A stretch of DNA of 64,000 nucleotides from Bacteroides cellulosilyticus (GCF_020091405.1 NZ_CP081903.1:4526501-4590500); one strand, 5' to 3'. Counted from the stretch's first letter, positions 43,547 through 52,198 are shown. A program made the numbers and translations. Notes: generated from the sequence alone by a model not told the origin.

Positions 43547-43599
43547 TTATAAGAGTGTTGCTCCCGAAAGAGAATCCTGTCGGAACAACACCCTTATAA
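43547..43599 (-). terminator. Hairpin downstream of the integrase gene
   Basis: TTATAAGAGTGTTG (43547-43560) and CAACACCCTTATAA (43586-43599) pair with one mismatch around a 25-base loop that itself can form CCGA/TCGG. It lies 31 bases after the integrase stop. It may end the int transcript or be a protein-binding site. Confidence 0.5.
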
Positions 43600-43629
43600 G
43601 TGATTACATATCTGATGTTCATTGCATTG

Positions 43630-44760
43630 TCAATCGAATAAACCGTTGGTCAGATTTACTGCATCGTCTTTTTTCTTATTGACGATTTTGGCATACACTT
43701 GGGTCATCTTTACAGATGTATGACCGAGTAATTTAGATACAGTGTACAAATCGGCCCCCAATGTCAGCATCATTGTGGCGAACGTGTGGCGGGCGGTATG
43801 AAAGGTGAATCGCTTGGAAATTCCGGCGGCTTTGGCCCATGGTTTGATAAGCTGGTTGATACCAGAAGGCAAATCGAACACATGGTCGTCTGCTGTCTTG
43901 TCCCCACGTTCCGGCATCCACTTCAACGCTTCATTGGAGAGCGGAAGGTAAATCGGTTCTTTCGTCTTCTGCATGGCTACTGCCAAGCGGTATTGGCCGT
44001 TGTCAATAAACACATCTTTCCATTGCAATCCGATAATGTCACTGATACGTAGTCCACAGAAGCAGGAGAACAGGTAGGCACTTTTTACCCCTTCGTTCTG
44101 CATTGGTGTAGCGATTAATGATCTCACTTCTTCAATAGTCATATACGAACGCACACTTTCCGGCATCTTGGGCTTCTCCGATTTTTCCATTTCGTTGAAT
44201 GGATTCTTTAAGATCCGTTTCGCACGGACAGCGGCATTTAACGCACCGTTGAAAATCTGGTAATAGGTATTACGCGTAGAAGCCGAGATGGGTTTTCCTT
44301 TGGGACGGTAGTTTGTCAGCATATAGTCGATATAGCCGTGGCAAAAAGTGAGGTCAATCTGATTTAATGTGAATCTTTCTCCTGCATACTCTTTCAAGAT
44401 ATCGGTAACAGATTTTATCTGGCCTATGTTTTTCTTACCACGTTTCTTCTGTTCCTCTTTATAGAGTTGCATCCAGTCCAGCAGATAAACCTTATCCTTG
44501 TGATTCATGATACCGGCTTCACCACTTGTCAACTCTATGATACGCTTCGATTTGATTGCATTTGCGGCAGCCATTGTCGTTTCGTTCTGTTGGCGGGCAT
44601 TACGATCCGTTTCCGGAATAAGATACATTTTCAGATACTCGTATGTCCGCTTACCATTTCGGTATATATCCAGATACAAACTCTTGCTGCCATTGGCCAA
44701 CTCCTTCGTCCGAAGACGAATCGGCTCCTTTACTTTTATTGGCTTTCTGGTCCTTGGCAT
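43630..44760 (-). CDS. int: Tyrosine recombinase (ICE integrase)
   Basis: The 376-residue protein has an N-terminal arm-binding region, a SAM-like core-binding domain (about 90-200) and a catalytic domain with the tyrosine recombinase residues Arg238 (CGLRISDI), His321-x-x-Arg324 (HTARHTF), His347 (LLGHTSV) and the nucleophile Tyr356 (QVYAKI). It should catalyse excision and integration. It is the outermost ICE gene on this side, reading away from the chromosome junction, with a consensus promoter at 44793-44800. Confidence 0.93.
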   Translation of the reverse strand: MPRTRKPIKVKEPIRLRTKELANGSKSLYLDIYRNGKRTYEYLKMYLIPETDRNARQQNETTMAAANAIKSKRIIELTSGEAGIMNHKDKVYLLDWMQLYKEEQKKRGKKNIGQIKSVTDILKEYAGERFTLNQIDLTFCHGYIDYMLTNYRPKGKPISASTRNTYYQIFNGALNAAVRAKRILKNPFNEMEKSEKPKMPESVRSYMTIEEVRSLIATPMQNEGVKSAYLFSCFCGLRISDIIGLQWKDVFIDNGQYRLAVAMQKTKEPIYLPLSNEALKWMPERGDKTADDHVFDLPSGINQLIKPWAKAAGISKRFTFHTARHTFATMMLTLGADLYTVSKLLGHTSVKMTQVYAKIVNKKKDDAVNLTNGLFD

Positions 44761-44792
44761 ATTTGTGTCCTTTTATTCGTTATTTCCTATCA

Positions 44793-44800
44793 CAAAGGTA
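44793..44800 (-). promoter_or_regulatory. -7 element of the integrase promoter
   Basis: On the minus strand TACCTTTG (plus 44793-44800) matches TAnnTTTG and lies 33 bases upstream of the integrase ATG. TTG occurs 17 bases further upstream. Confidence 0.6.
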
Positions 44801-44804
44801 CAAA

Positions 44805-45045
44805 TAAAAAACGAAATCAAGAAACAAACAAGAAACAAAAATGCACCTAAAAAAAGCAAAGCAACAGAAAACGTAGAAAACAACTGAAAATAAAAACTCG
44901 TATATAAATTATTGATATATAGATGATTTATCTATATTTATTTGGAACTTGTTTTCATTTTATATATGTCTTTATGATTATTGGTAAGTAACTTCCCATC
45001 ATGCGGCATGCATCCCCAATTATAAACATATAAATTTACAGAATT
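44805..45045. other. Probable ICE-chromosome junction region (att site)
   Basis: The 240-base AT-rich stretch lies between the integrase promoter and the first gene of chromosomal character. The attachment site of the element is expected here, but the core cannot be identified because the other end is outside the window. Confidence 0.4.
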
Positions 45046-45267
45046 ATGAAACACAAGGAAAACTACGTATCACCGCAGATTGAAGTGATACCTATGGAGA
45101 CAGAAGGTGTGATAGCCGGCAGCGGCGATTTGCCCGGTGTGGGCGATGGAGGCGGTGGCTACCGCACTGCAGGAACTTACCGTAGCGGTTCTACTCGCGG
45201 CTATAACGGCGTCGCCGTTAGCGATCTTGAAGACATGATAAACGACATCCTTACCATAGAACAATAA
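45046..45267 (+). CDS. Small conserved Bacteroides peptide with Gly-rich tail
   Basis: The 73-residue protein starts MKHKENYVSPQIEVIPMETE followed by GVIAGSG, a pattern (Y-x-x-P-x-I-E-V-x-x-x-E-x-E-G-x-[IL]-A-x-S-G) seen at the start of many short Bacteroides proteins. A Gly/Arg/Tyr-rich segment follows. There is no signal peptide. The stop overlaps the first base of the downstream lipoprotein gene, so they are translationally coupled. Function unknown. Confidence 0.65.
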   Translation: MKHKENYVSPQIEVIPMETEGVIAGSGDLPGVGDGGGGYRTAGTYRSGSTRGYNGVAVSDLEDMINDILTIEQ

Positions 45268-48200
45268 TGAAAACGATGAAACAGATTTATGTAGCCCTGA
45301 CGCTTGCACTGGCTGTTGTCGCCTCAGGCTGCAGCACCGACGACTTGTCGGACACAGTCCGCACTCTCCCCGACAAACCAGCCGAAAAGATGACTATACA
45401 CGCCACCACCGGACAACAGTCCGGCACCCGCGTAGCGTATGAAGACGGTGCGGCGGGCATGAACGGCAAACTAACCTGGCAGAAGGGCGACCGCCTGACC
45501 GTGGTGCGGATGAACGGCAGCGACTACGTGGCTTATGCCGACGACTATGAATATGGAGGTACGGAAGGAGCCACTTCCGGTCCTTTCACGGGAACAGCAA
45601 TTACCGATGCCGGTAACAGCTGGACGATTTACTACCCCCATACCGTAGCGGTGAGCACCTATTACGACACCGTCACCCTCCCCATGACTGGACAGACGCA
45701 GACGGCGGACGGCAACACCGACCACCTCAGGAACTATCTGCTGCTGTCGTCCACGGGTATCAAGGATCTTGATGCCGGTTTCGACCTGGAGATGCAGAAC
45801 AGCATCATGAAGTTCGAGTTCAGCAATGTGCCTGCCGAAGTGGGCGAACTCACACGCCTGGTGTGGGCGGCTGAGACGGAGACGGACTCCCACATCCGTT
45901 ACACCCACTACCTCATGCTGAACTTTGCTCCGGGAGCGGTGACCTTCGATGCCGACAAGCACACGCTGACTGCTTACCTCGCCTTTATGCCCGAAGAAAT
46001 GAAGGTGAAAACAGGAGGAAAGTTCACCGTGATGCTGATGGGAGACAAGACTTACCTGGCAGAAACAACAATAGACGGAGGAAAGACTTATGCTGCGGGA
46101 ATGAGGTATACGGCAGTGGTAGACGGAACCTCGATGAAATGGGAAGAGAAAGCGGTGATGATATTCACCGTCCGCCCCGACAACAGCAACCACCAATTTA
46201 ATATTCCATTTCCTGAAAGCGGCACTACTCCTGCTGAACTTACCGTAGACTGGGGAGACGGCACTACTCCTACGACGGTGGCATCGGGTACTGCTCTTTC
46301 TTCAAAAGATGCCTTTTGTCATAGCTACTCGTCAAGATACGTAAACTATAATATTATCATCACATCCGGTCAGACGGACAAGACGTTGCAACAGACACCA
46401 CCTTTTGGCTATGATAGAAGAGGTTCTCGTGGGAACCTGATCAGCATCGACACCCCGTTGCTGAACACGGCGGAGACAGACTTCGGGAGTTGTTTTAGGA
46501 GTTACGCACTGCGAAGCATTCCTGAAGACTTGTTCGCTAATAACCCGCAGGCAACGAACTTCAGCTACTGTTTCTGCTCCTGCATTTCACTGCGAAGCAT
46601 TCCTGAAGGCTTGTTCGCTCATAACCCACAGGCAACGAACTTCAGCTACTGCTTCTCCGAGACTCGCCTGCAAAGCATTCCTGAAGACTTGTTCGCCAAT
46701 AACCCGCAGGCAACGGACTTCAGCTACTGTTTCTCCTCCTGCACTTCACTGCAAAGCGTTCCTGAAGGCTTGTTCGCTAATAACCCGCAGGCAACGAACT
46801 TTAGAGACTGCTTCTCCGGCACTTCACTGCAAAGCGTTCCTGAAGGCTTGTTTGCCAATAATCCGCAGGCAACGGACTTTTGGGGCTGCTTTTCCGGGAC
46901 TTCACTGCAAAGCGTTCCTGAAGGCTTGTTTGCTCATAACCCGCAGGCAACGGACTTTTACCACTGTTTCTCCTTATGCACTTCACTGCAAAGCGTTCCT
47001 GAAGGCTTGTTCGCCCATAATCCGCAGGCAACGAACTTCAGCTACTGCTTCTACCAGACTCCCCTGCAAAGCGTTCCTGAAGGCTTGTTCGCCCATAATC
47101 CGCAGGCAACGAACTTCAGCTTCTGCTTCTATAAGACTCTCCTGCAAAGCGTTCCTGAAGGTTTGTTCGCCCATAATCCGCAGGCAACGAGCTTCAGCTA
47201 CTGTTTCAACCTGACTCCCCTGCAAAGCGTTCCTGAAGGCTTGTTCGCCCATAACCCACAGGTAACGGACTTTTATCACTGCTTCTCCGGCACTTCACTG
47301 CAAAGCGTTCCTGAAGGTCTGTTCGCCAATAATCCGCAGGCAACGGACTTCAGCGGCTGCTTCAACAAGACTCCCCTGCAAAGCGTTCCTGGAGGCTTGT
47401 TCGCCCATAATCCGCAGGCAACGAACTTTTGGTGCTGCTTCAGGGACTGCACTTCACTGCAAAGCGTTCCTGAAGGCTTGTTCACTAATAACACACAGGT
47501 AACGAACTTTAAGGAGTGTTTCAGGGACTGCACTTCACTGGAAAGCGTTCCGACAGGCTTGTTCGCTAATAGCCCACAAGTAAAGGATTTCACCTGCTGC
47601 TTCGAGGGCTGCACTGCACTGCAAAGTCTTCCGTCAGGATTGTTCGCCAGTACGGTGGCAACGGACTTCAATTGTTTCTATAGGTGCACCTCACTGCGTA
47701 GTATTCCGGCTGATTTGCTTGCTAAGCTCCCGGCGGTAACGAATCTCTCCGGCTGCTTCTCCGGCTGTACTGCACTGCGCTCCATTCCGGCAGGATTATT
47801 CGACAAAAATACACGGATAACGAGCTTCCGGAGATGCTTCGCCGACTGTACTGCACTGAATAGTATTCCGAATAAACTGTTCGATAATAACACGAGTGTA
47901 ACGGACTTCACCGGCTGCTTCGAGGGCAGCTCTATGGCTGTCATCCCGAAGGGGGTGTTCGACAATAACAAGTGGGTGGAGTCTTTCGAAAACTGTTTCA
48001 AGGACTGCCTTCCACTACGAGCCGTTCCGACTGGACTGTTCGATAAGAATACACGGGCAACGAACTTCCGGAGATGCTTTTCCGGCTGTCTGTATCTTGG
48101 GATGAATGAAGCAATATTCAGTGCTACCAAAGACTACAAACAACGCTTCCCCAATACCAATAAAAAGATGGATTTCAGAGAATGCTTCAAGGGTGCAGGA

Positions 48201-48371
48201 AGCGCTTATGTTCTACCGGATATGATGGCCTTCACTGGCTCTGCTCCAGATTTATGGAACTATGATTTTGGCCGTGCGGGATATAGTTCTACTGATTGTT
48301 TTGCCAATGTCAGTTTTTATCTCAACAATTATTCTATCATCCCCTCCGCATGGGGAGGTGTTAAAGAATAA
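45267..48371 (+). CDS. Surface lipoprotein with fimbrillin-like N-terminus, PKD-like domain and BspA-like repeats
   Basis: The 1034-residue protein has a lipoprotein signal with Cys22 (VVASGCSTDDLSD); the acidic residues just after the Cys fit the Bacteroides export signal for surface lipoproteins. The N-terminal third (GTRVAYEDGAAGMNGKLTWQ, KGDRLTVVRMNG) is fimbrillin-like. A PKD-like segment with TVDWGDGTTP follows at about 325. From about residue 414 to 948 there are about 20 repeats of 25-28 residues of the form L-x-S-[IV]-P-x-G-L-F-x-x-N-P-Q-A-T-x-F-x-x-C-F, a BspA-type leucine-rich pattern. A unique C-terminal domain follows. Likely adhesin or scaffold at the cell surface. Confidence 0.8.
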   Translation: MKTMKQIYVALTLALAVVASGCSTDDLSDTVRTLPDKPAEKMTIHATTGQQSGTRVAYEDGAAGMNGKLTWQKGDRLTVVRMNGSDYVAYADDYEYGGTEGATSGPFTGTAITDAGNSWTIYYPHTVAVSTYYDTVTLPMTGQTQTADGNTDHLRNYLLLSSTGIKDLDAGFDLEMQNSIMKFEFSNVPAEVGELTRLVWAAETETDSHIRYTHYLMLNFAPGAVTFDADKHTLTAYLAFMPEEMKVKTGGKFTVMLMGDKTYLAETTIDGGKTYAAGMRYTAVVDGTSMKWEEKAVMIFTVRPDNSNHQFNIPFPESGTTPAELTVDWGDGTTPTTVASGTALSSKDAFCHSYSSRYVNYNIIITSGQTDKTLQQTPPFGYDRRGSRGNLISIDTPLLNTAETDFGSCFRSYALRSIPEDLFANNPQATNFSYCFCSCISLRSIPEGLFAHNPQATNFSYCFSETRLQSIPEDLFANNPQATDFSYCFSSCTSLQSVPEGLFANNPQATNFRDCFSGTSLQSVPEGLFANNPQATDFWGCFSGTSLQSVPEGLFAHNPQATDFYHCFSLCTSLQSVPEGLFAHNPQATNFSYCFYQTPLQSVPEGLFAHNPQATNFSFCFYKTLLQSVPEGLFAHNPQATSFSYCFNLTPLQSVPEGLFAHNPQVTDFYHCFSGTSLQSVPEGLFANNPQATDFSGCFNKTPLQSVPGGLFAHNPQATNFWCCFRDCTSLQSVPEGLFTNNTQVTNFKECFRDCTSLESVPTGLFANSPQVKDFTCCFEGCTALQSLPSGLFASTVATDFNCFYRCTSLRSIPADLLAKLPAVTNLSGCFSGCTALRSIPAGLFDKNTRITSFRRCFADCTALNSIPNKLFDNNTSVTDFTGCFEGSSMAVIPKGVFDNNKWVESFENCFKDCLPLRAVPTGLFDKNTRATNFRRCFSGCLYLGMNEAIFSATKDYKQRFPNTNKKMDFRECFKGAGSAYVLPDMMAFTGSAPDLWNYDFGRAGYSSTDCFANVSFYLNNYSIIPSAWGGVKE
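46503..48105 (+). repeat. Near-identical 78/84-bp coding repeats
   Basis: About 20 tandem units, each starting near CTGCAAAGCGTTCCTGAAGG and containing CCGCAGGCAACG, lie inside the lipoprotein gene. Units are 78 bases (26 residues) or 81-84 bases (27-28 residues) long. The middle units (about 46750-47450) are almost identical in DNA, the last third is diverged. Such an array can gain or lose units by recombination. Confidence 0.85.
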
Positions 48372-48427
48372 TTACCTCTTTTATTCGTGCAGGTATTTCC
48401 TGTTGCTTCCCCTTGAAACTGCGTGCG

Positions 48428-48513
48428 CACGGAGCAAAAAATGCGTGCGCACGCAGTTGAAAATGGAAGCGCACGCATTTTCAACGCGAAGCGCACGCAG
48501 TTTTTGCTCCGTG
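48428..48513. repeat. Large nested inverted repeat after the lipoprotein gene
   Basis: CACGGAGCAAAAA...CGTGCGC (48428-48450) pairs with GCGCACG...TTTTTGCTCCGTG (48491-48513), and inside it GTTGAAAATG (48456-48465) pairs with CATTTTCAAC (48475-48484). The G-C-G-[TC]-G-C-G-C theme is repeated four times. It may be a terminator or a dispersed chromosomal repeat. Confidence 0.7.
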
Positions 48514-48609
48514 TTCAGATCTGAAAAACCGCGCCACAGGGCCTTCCGGAGCCACCCCGGAAAATCCCTTTCCCAGACCGACGCATCATTTAATAAAAAC
48601 TATAACGAT

Positions 48610-49125
48610 ATGCCAAAATTTAGATTTGTAAGAAAAAAGAACCTTCAGAAGAAGGACGACCCGGGCAAGTGGTACGCTTCGCCCACAGTAACGAACCGCC
48701 TGAACACCGGCACCGTCTGCCGCGTGGTGACCCGCAACACCACCACTGCGCCCACGGAGCTGGAATCGGGCTTCAACCTGGTGTGCGATGGCATCCCCTT
48801 GCAATTGCAGTTGGGCAACAGCGTGCAACTGGGCAAGCTGGGAACCCTGCGCCTCAGCTTCGGCAGCGTGGGCGTGGAGGATGTGGACCAGTTTAATGCC
48901 GCCACCATGATAAAGAACGTCAAGGTAATCTTCACCCCCTCCAAAGAACTGATGTCCGCCATCAAGGACGGACTCTCGTTCGAGAATGTAGGTGTGGTGG
49001 ACAATGGTTTCACTTATGCCAGTACCCGCGCTTATAAAGAAGCGAAAGGGCAGGGCGGCGGAAGCGGCTCCGGTTCCGGTGGCTCCGGTGGTGAAGGTGG
49101 TCTTGAAGAAAATCCGTTGGGATAG
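48610..49125 (+). CDS. HU-like DNA-binding protein
   Basis: From the ATG at 48610 the protein has 171 residues and starts MPKFRFVRKKNLQKKDDPGK followed by WYASPTV, matching the Bacteroidetes family of HU-like proteins that keep the HU fold but lack strong sequence identity to HU. The middle has GTLRLSFGSVGVEDVDQFNA and IKNVKVIFTPSKELM. The tail is Gly/Ser-rich (about 150-171). The open frame upstream to 48262 overlaps the lipoprotein gene and the inverted repeat and is not used. Confidence 0.8.
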   Translation: MPKFRFVRKKNLQKKDDPGKWYASPTVTNRLNTGTVCRVVTRNTTTAPTELESGFNLVCDGIPLQLQLGNSVQLGKLGTLRLSFGSVGVEDVDQFNAATMIKNVKVIFTPSKELMSAIKDGLSFENVGVVDNGFTYASTRAYKEAKGQGGGSGSGSGGSGGEGGLEENPLG

Positions 49126-49152
49126 AGGCCGATGGCCTTATAAAATCAAAAA

Positions 49153-49200
49153 AGAGAGGCGTCCGGCGGTTGGTGGCAACGGCGGACGCCTCTCTCTTTA
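49153..49200. terminator. Bidirectional terminator between convergent genes
   Basis: AGAGAGGCGTCCG (49153-49165) and CGGACGCCTCTCT (49183-49195) are perfect inverse complements, flanked by AAAAAA on the left and CTTTATA on the right, between the HU-like gene and the leftward Rpn gene. Confidence 0.8.
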
Positions 49201-50076
49201 TAGGTTGGCAATCTCTTCGGTGGTTAAGCCGGTAATATCGGCAATCGTCGCGTAATCCAATCCTTTATCTTTCATCTTCCGGGCATTGGAGAGGCGCTCT
49301 TGCTCTCTTCCTTCTTCTCTTCCTTCCAACCTTCCTTCCAATTTAGCCGAGTCTATCACATCATTCTGGATCATTACCGAGTCCAGATGCCTGTCATAAG
49401 CCAGACGTTCTTGTGGAGTCATGGAGTAATATTTCAGTTTCTCACGTGCTTCTTCCAAACCGGGAGCCTTGGTGTCCGGTCGTATTATTCCACTTTTCAG
49501 ATAGCTCATCCATTCTTCCAGAGGCGTAACGGCCACCTGATTGAATTCATTGACACGGATAAGGACATATTCCGGGAAAATTTCAGCGGGCATACGTGTC
49601 ACAATGGCATTTTTTTCCTTGACGTTGATTTGCAGCTTGTCTCCTGTATGTACGCCGATGAAATTATTTTGTCCGTAATACAGATAGTCGCTTCCGATGC
49701 CGATATCGAAATACAGGATGCTGATGGAATATATCTTCTTCACATGATAGTAGGCATCGCCCAGCGAAATGTGTTCGGTGATGGCTTTTGCCACTCCGTA
49801 AAGGATGCGTTCCAAATAATAGAGTTCGCGCGTGTTTTGTATTTCGATGATGATGATTTCATCCTTACTGTTGCGTGCCTTAATATCTACACGATTAAAT
49901 TTATCATCGGCGGTCTGCTGGTTACTTTCACTTTCGAGTATCTCAAGGATAGTGACTTTTTCCTTCAGGAATACAGTCAGGAAGCCTTCAAGCACGCCAA
50001 AGTTTGCTTTTTGACGCAAAAGGCGCTTGATGGCCCAATCAAATCGTATGTATCTGTCTTCCAATTTACTTTCCAT
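49198..50076 (-). CDS. Rpn/PDDEXK-family nuclease or transposase-like protein
   Basis: The 292-residue protein belongs to the PD-(D/E)XK transposase-like group: FDWAIKRLLRQKANFGVLEG near the start, Asp64 in FNRVDIKAR and Glu78-x-Gln80 in EIIIIEIQN form the D...E-x-Q nuclease core. A long C-terminal part ends in an Arg/Glu-rich segment (LEGRLEGREEGREQE) and a small helical TTEEIANL tail. These genes are frequent, often multicopy, in Bacteroides. Rpn proteins are linked to recombination; a mobile role here is not shown as no terminal repeats were seen. Confidence 0.82.
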   Translation of the reverse strand: MESKLEDRYIRFDWAIKRLLRQKANFGVLEGFLTVFLKEKVTILEILESESNQQTADDKFNRVDIKARNSKDEIIIIEIQNTRELYYLERILYGVAKAITEHISLGDAYYHVKKIYSISILYFDIGIGSDYLYYGQNNFIGVHTGDKLQINVKEKNAIVTRMPAEIFPEYVLIRVNEFNQVAVTPLEEWMSYLKSGIIRPDTKAPGLEEAREKLKYYSMTPQERLAYDRHLDSVMIQNDVIDSAKLEGRLEGREEGREQERLSNARKMKDKGLDYATIADITGLTTEEIANL

Positions 50077-50186
50077 AATCGTCCTCCTTTTTTTTTAGAA
50101 CAAAGCAAAGGTATGGCTTTTACTTTAAAAAGCAATGCGACCGGAAGACATTTTCTTTTCCGTCATTGTTTTTTACATCATCTCTG

Positions 50187-51392
50187 TCATTGTGTTGCGA
50201 CTTTCAGTCCCATCGTTTTCGAAGATTGCACCGTGCGAATTCTCAGAACAACGAATACTATGCTGACCGCAAGAAACAGCAAAGAACCGATTACGGAATA
50301 GCGTGTATCAAGGAAAGTGATAAATGCTCCGCAGGCTGCCGCACCTACCGTTGTGCCCAGATTGGCAGATAATAGGAACAAGCCGTTAGCGAAATCCGGA
50401 GCTTCGGGAGCGGCTTCGGTTATCATATACTGCATGGTGTTCTGCCCGTATCCTGCCAGAATGCCCAGAATCAGAATAATAACAGTCATGGCCGCAAGCC
50501 ATTCCCCTAAAATGAATATACATATATAAAAGGTGAATAGTGCGAACGGAATGAATATCATGCTGCGTATCGGGTTGGTGGCTAACTGTTTTCCTGCAAT
50601 GACGTTTCCGGTAATATTGGCAAGCCCGTATATCATCAGCAAGATGCTGATGACACTATAAGAAACTTCCGTAACCGTTCTCAGATAATCAGACATATAA
50701 CTGAAGAATCCGAATAAAGCACCGTTTATCAGGGTGACAGCCATAATGGAATACCAGATAATCTTCTTTTTCAGCACATTGAGTTGCGCACCGTAAGATA
50801 GCTTTTCTTTAACGGGCATGGAGGGTACGAAAAGGAGGGTAGCCATAAATACCAGCGCATTCACCACCGTGAAAAACATCATACCCATCGTAAACGACAC
50901 CTCACTCGCTATGTAGCTGGTCACCGGTACACCCAATACCATGCCGGCGGATACTCCGATGAAGACTTTGGCTACGGCCTTCGGAGCTTTCTCTTTGCTG
51001 ACAGATGCGGCCGCTACCGTGAAAGCCATCGATACATATACAGGATGAAGGAAAGCCGGAAGGGCACGGGCTATCAGTAGTAGGGTAAAGTTGGAGGTAA
51101 GCATCGAAATGATGTTGCTCAGTGTGAAGACTCCCAGTGCCAGTAGCATGACTTTCTTCCGGTTTATGCCCGAGAAAAGTAGCGGCGTAATGGGCGCTGA
51201 TATAGCCACTACCAATGCGAATATACTGACCGTCCATCCTGCTTCGGGAACGGTTACGTGGAAATGCTCGGCTATCAGGGGGAGGATTCCGATGACTCCC
51301 ATTTCGGTGTTGATGATTCCGAAGACTCCTGCGGTGAGGATGAATACGAGCAAAGCGCCCGAACCGGGTTTCAATTTACTTATTTGTTCCAT
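50187..51392 (-). CDS. MFS efflux transporter
   Basis: The 401-residue protein has 12 predicted membrane segments and the DHA1/AraJ-type pattern INTEMGVIGILPLIAEHFHV in the first helix-loop and SPITPLL-like and RALPAFLHPVYV further on. It probably exports a small molecule. It is transcribed away from the 51588 gene, and the shared motif at 51473-51488 lies between them, suggesting control by the AraC regulators encoded at 54497-56298. Confidence 0.88.
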   Translation of the reverse strand: MEQISKLKPGSGALLVFILTAGVFGIINTEMGVIGILPLIAEHFHVTVPEAGWTVSIFALVVAISAPITPLLFSGINRKKVMLLALGVFTLSNIISMLTSNFTLLLIARALPAFLHPVYVSMAFTVAAASVSKEKAPKAVAKVFIGVSAGMVLGVPVTSYIASEVSFTMGMMFFTVVNALVFMATLLFVPSMPVKEKLSYGAQLNVLKKKIIWYSIMAVTLINGALFGFFSYMSDYLRTVTEVSYSVISILLMIYGLANITGNVIAGKQLATNPIRSMIFIPFALFTFYICIFILGEWLAAMTVIILILGILAGYGQNTMQYMITEAAPEAPDFANGLFLLSANLGTTVGAAACGAFITFLDTRYSVIGSLLFLAVSIVFVVLRIRTVQSSKTMGLKVATQ

Positions 51393-51472
51393 AACTCTGT
51401 TTGTTCTTTAATAACTACATTGCAAAGGTCGGAAGAAGGGAGCGAAACCTTGGTAGACAGATTACGGGGATG

Positions 51473-51488
51473 ATAACCCGAATTACAG
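51473..51488 (+). promoter_or_regulatory. AraC-type binding motif (copy 1)
   Basis: ATAACCCGAATTACAG matches the copies at 54191-54226 and 54401-54436. It lies between the MFS gene and the 51588 gene, upstream of the -7-like element GACCTTTG (minus strand, about 51424-51431) and of the rightward promoter at 51530-51560. Confidence 0.6.
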
Positions 51489-51529
51489 GTTATAGGAAAA
51501 GGGAATGGCGATAAATCGGGGCGGTGAAT

Positions 51530-51560
51530 TTTGGAAAGTCGGTTATATTTGTATCTTTAC
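51530..51560 (+). promoter_or_regulatory. Promoter of the 51588 gene
   Basis: TTTG at 51530-51533 is followed 18 bases later by TATCTTTA (51552-51559); an overlapping TATATTTG at 51544-51551 is an alternative -7. It lies about 30 bases upstream of the ATG at 51588. Confidence 0.5.
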
Positions 51561-51587
51561 GGCGTTTTATAAAGTAGATATTAGGCC

Positions 51588-52088
51588 ATGAAGACATTAA
51601 GTAGTAATAATCTGAAGTTATTAAAAGTCATACATCTGCTGTGTGCTTTTATGTGGATAGGTGGTGCTTTCAGCATGTTGTTACTCCTATCAGGTATTCA
51701 TCCGGCGGAAAGCCATGAAATGTATATGCGTTCCCTGTCGCTGAAAATGATAGACGACTGGCTGATTATTGTCGGGGCAAATGGTTGCATCATTACAGGA
51801 TTGATATACGGTATTTGGACGAAATGGGGATTCTTTAAGCATCGGTGGATTACTGTGAAATGGGTGTTGACCCTGTTTATGGTGTTATCGGGAACATTTG
51901 CGATGGGGCCTTGTGTGAATGGCAATGTATATTCGCCCGACGAGATTGCCCTTTATACTTCGGATAACGAAGTGTTCTGGAATAATATATCGCAAACGAT
52001 TGTCTGGGGAATTCTTCAGACTGTACTCTTAATCGCAACCGTGGTGATTTCTGTTTATAAACCTTGGAAAGGGAAGCTGAAAAAGTAG
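51588..52088 (+). CDS. Small integral membrane protein (DUF2269-like)
   Basis: The 166-residue protein has four membrane segments (about 12-32, 56-76, 85-105, 140-158) with HLLCAFMWIGGAFSMLLLL in the first, where the HxxxxxxWxGG pattern resembles DUF2269/CopD-like membrane proteins. Function unknown; shared promoter motif suggests it belongs to the same stress regulon as the MFS gene and dehydrogenase. Confidence 0.65.
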   Translation: MKTLSSNNLKLLKVIHLLCAFMWIGGAFSMLLLLSGIHPAESHEMYMRSLSLKMIDDWLIIVGANGCIITGLIYGIWTKWGFFKHRWITVKWVLTLFMVLSGTFAMGPCVNGNVYSPDEIALYTSDNEVFWNNISQTIVWGILQTVLLIATVVISVYKPWKGKLKK

Positions 52089-52198
52089 TGGGATTCTAAA
52101 AATGAAATGACGGTGTGTCGAATCTTCATCCGTCATTTCATAAGGGTTGGTAAGGAATAATCCGATGTGAGATGTTAATGATTCTATTATGATTTCAA

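Noticed and set aside
46503..48105. Regular repeats considered as a CRISPR array
   Set aside because: Units are contiguous, in frame and code for a BspA-like repeat protein; there are no unique spacers of constant length and no cas genes.
46801..48130. Long leftward and other-frame open frames inside the lipoprotein repeats
   Set aside because: They arise from the repeat periodicity of the rightward coding frame, have low-complexity products and lack promoters.
48262..48609. Upstream extension of the HU-like gene
   Set aside because: It overlaps the lipoprotein 3' end and the large inverted repeat; the family start is MPKFRFVRKKN at 48610.
49198..50076. Rpn/PDDEXK gene as an intact insertion sequence
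   Set aside because: No terminal inverted repeats or target-site duplication were seen around it.
49300..50301. Rightward 333-residue frame opposite the Rpn gene
   Set aside because: It is antisense to a clear PDDEXK-family protein with intact D and E-x-Q residues.
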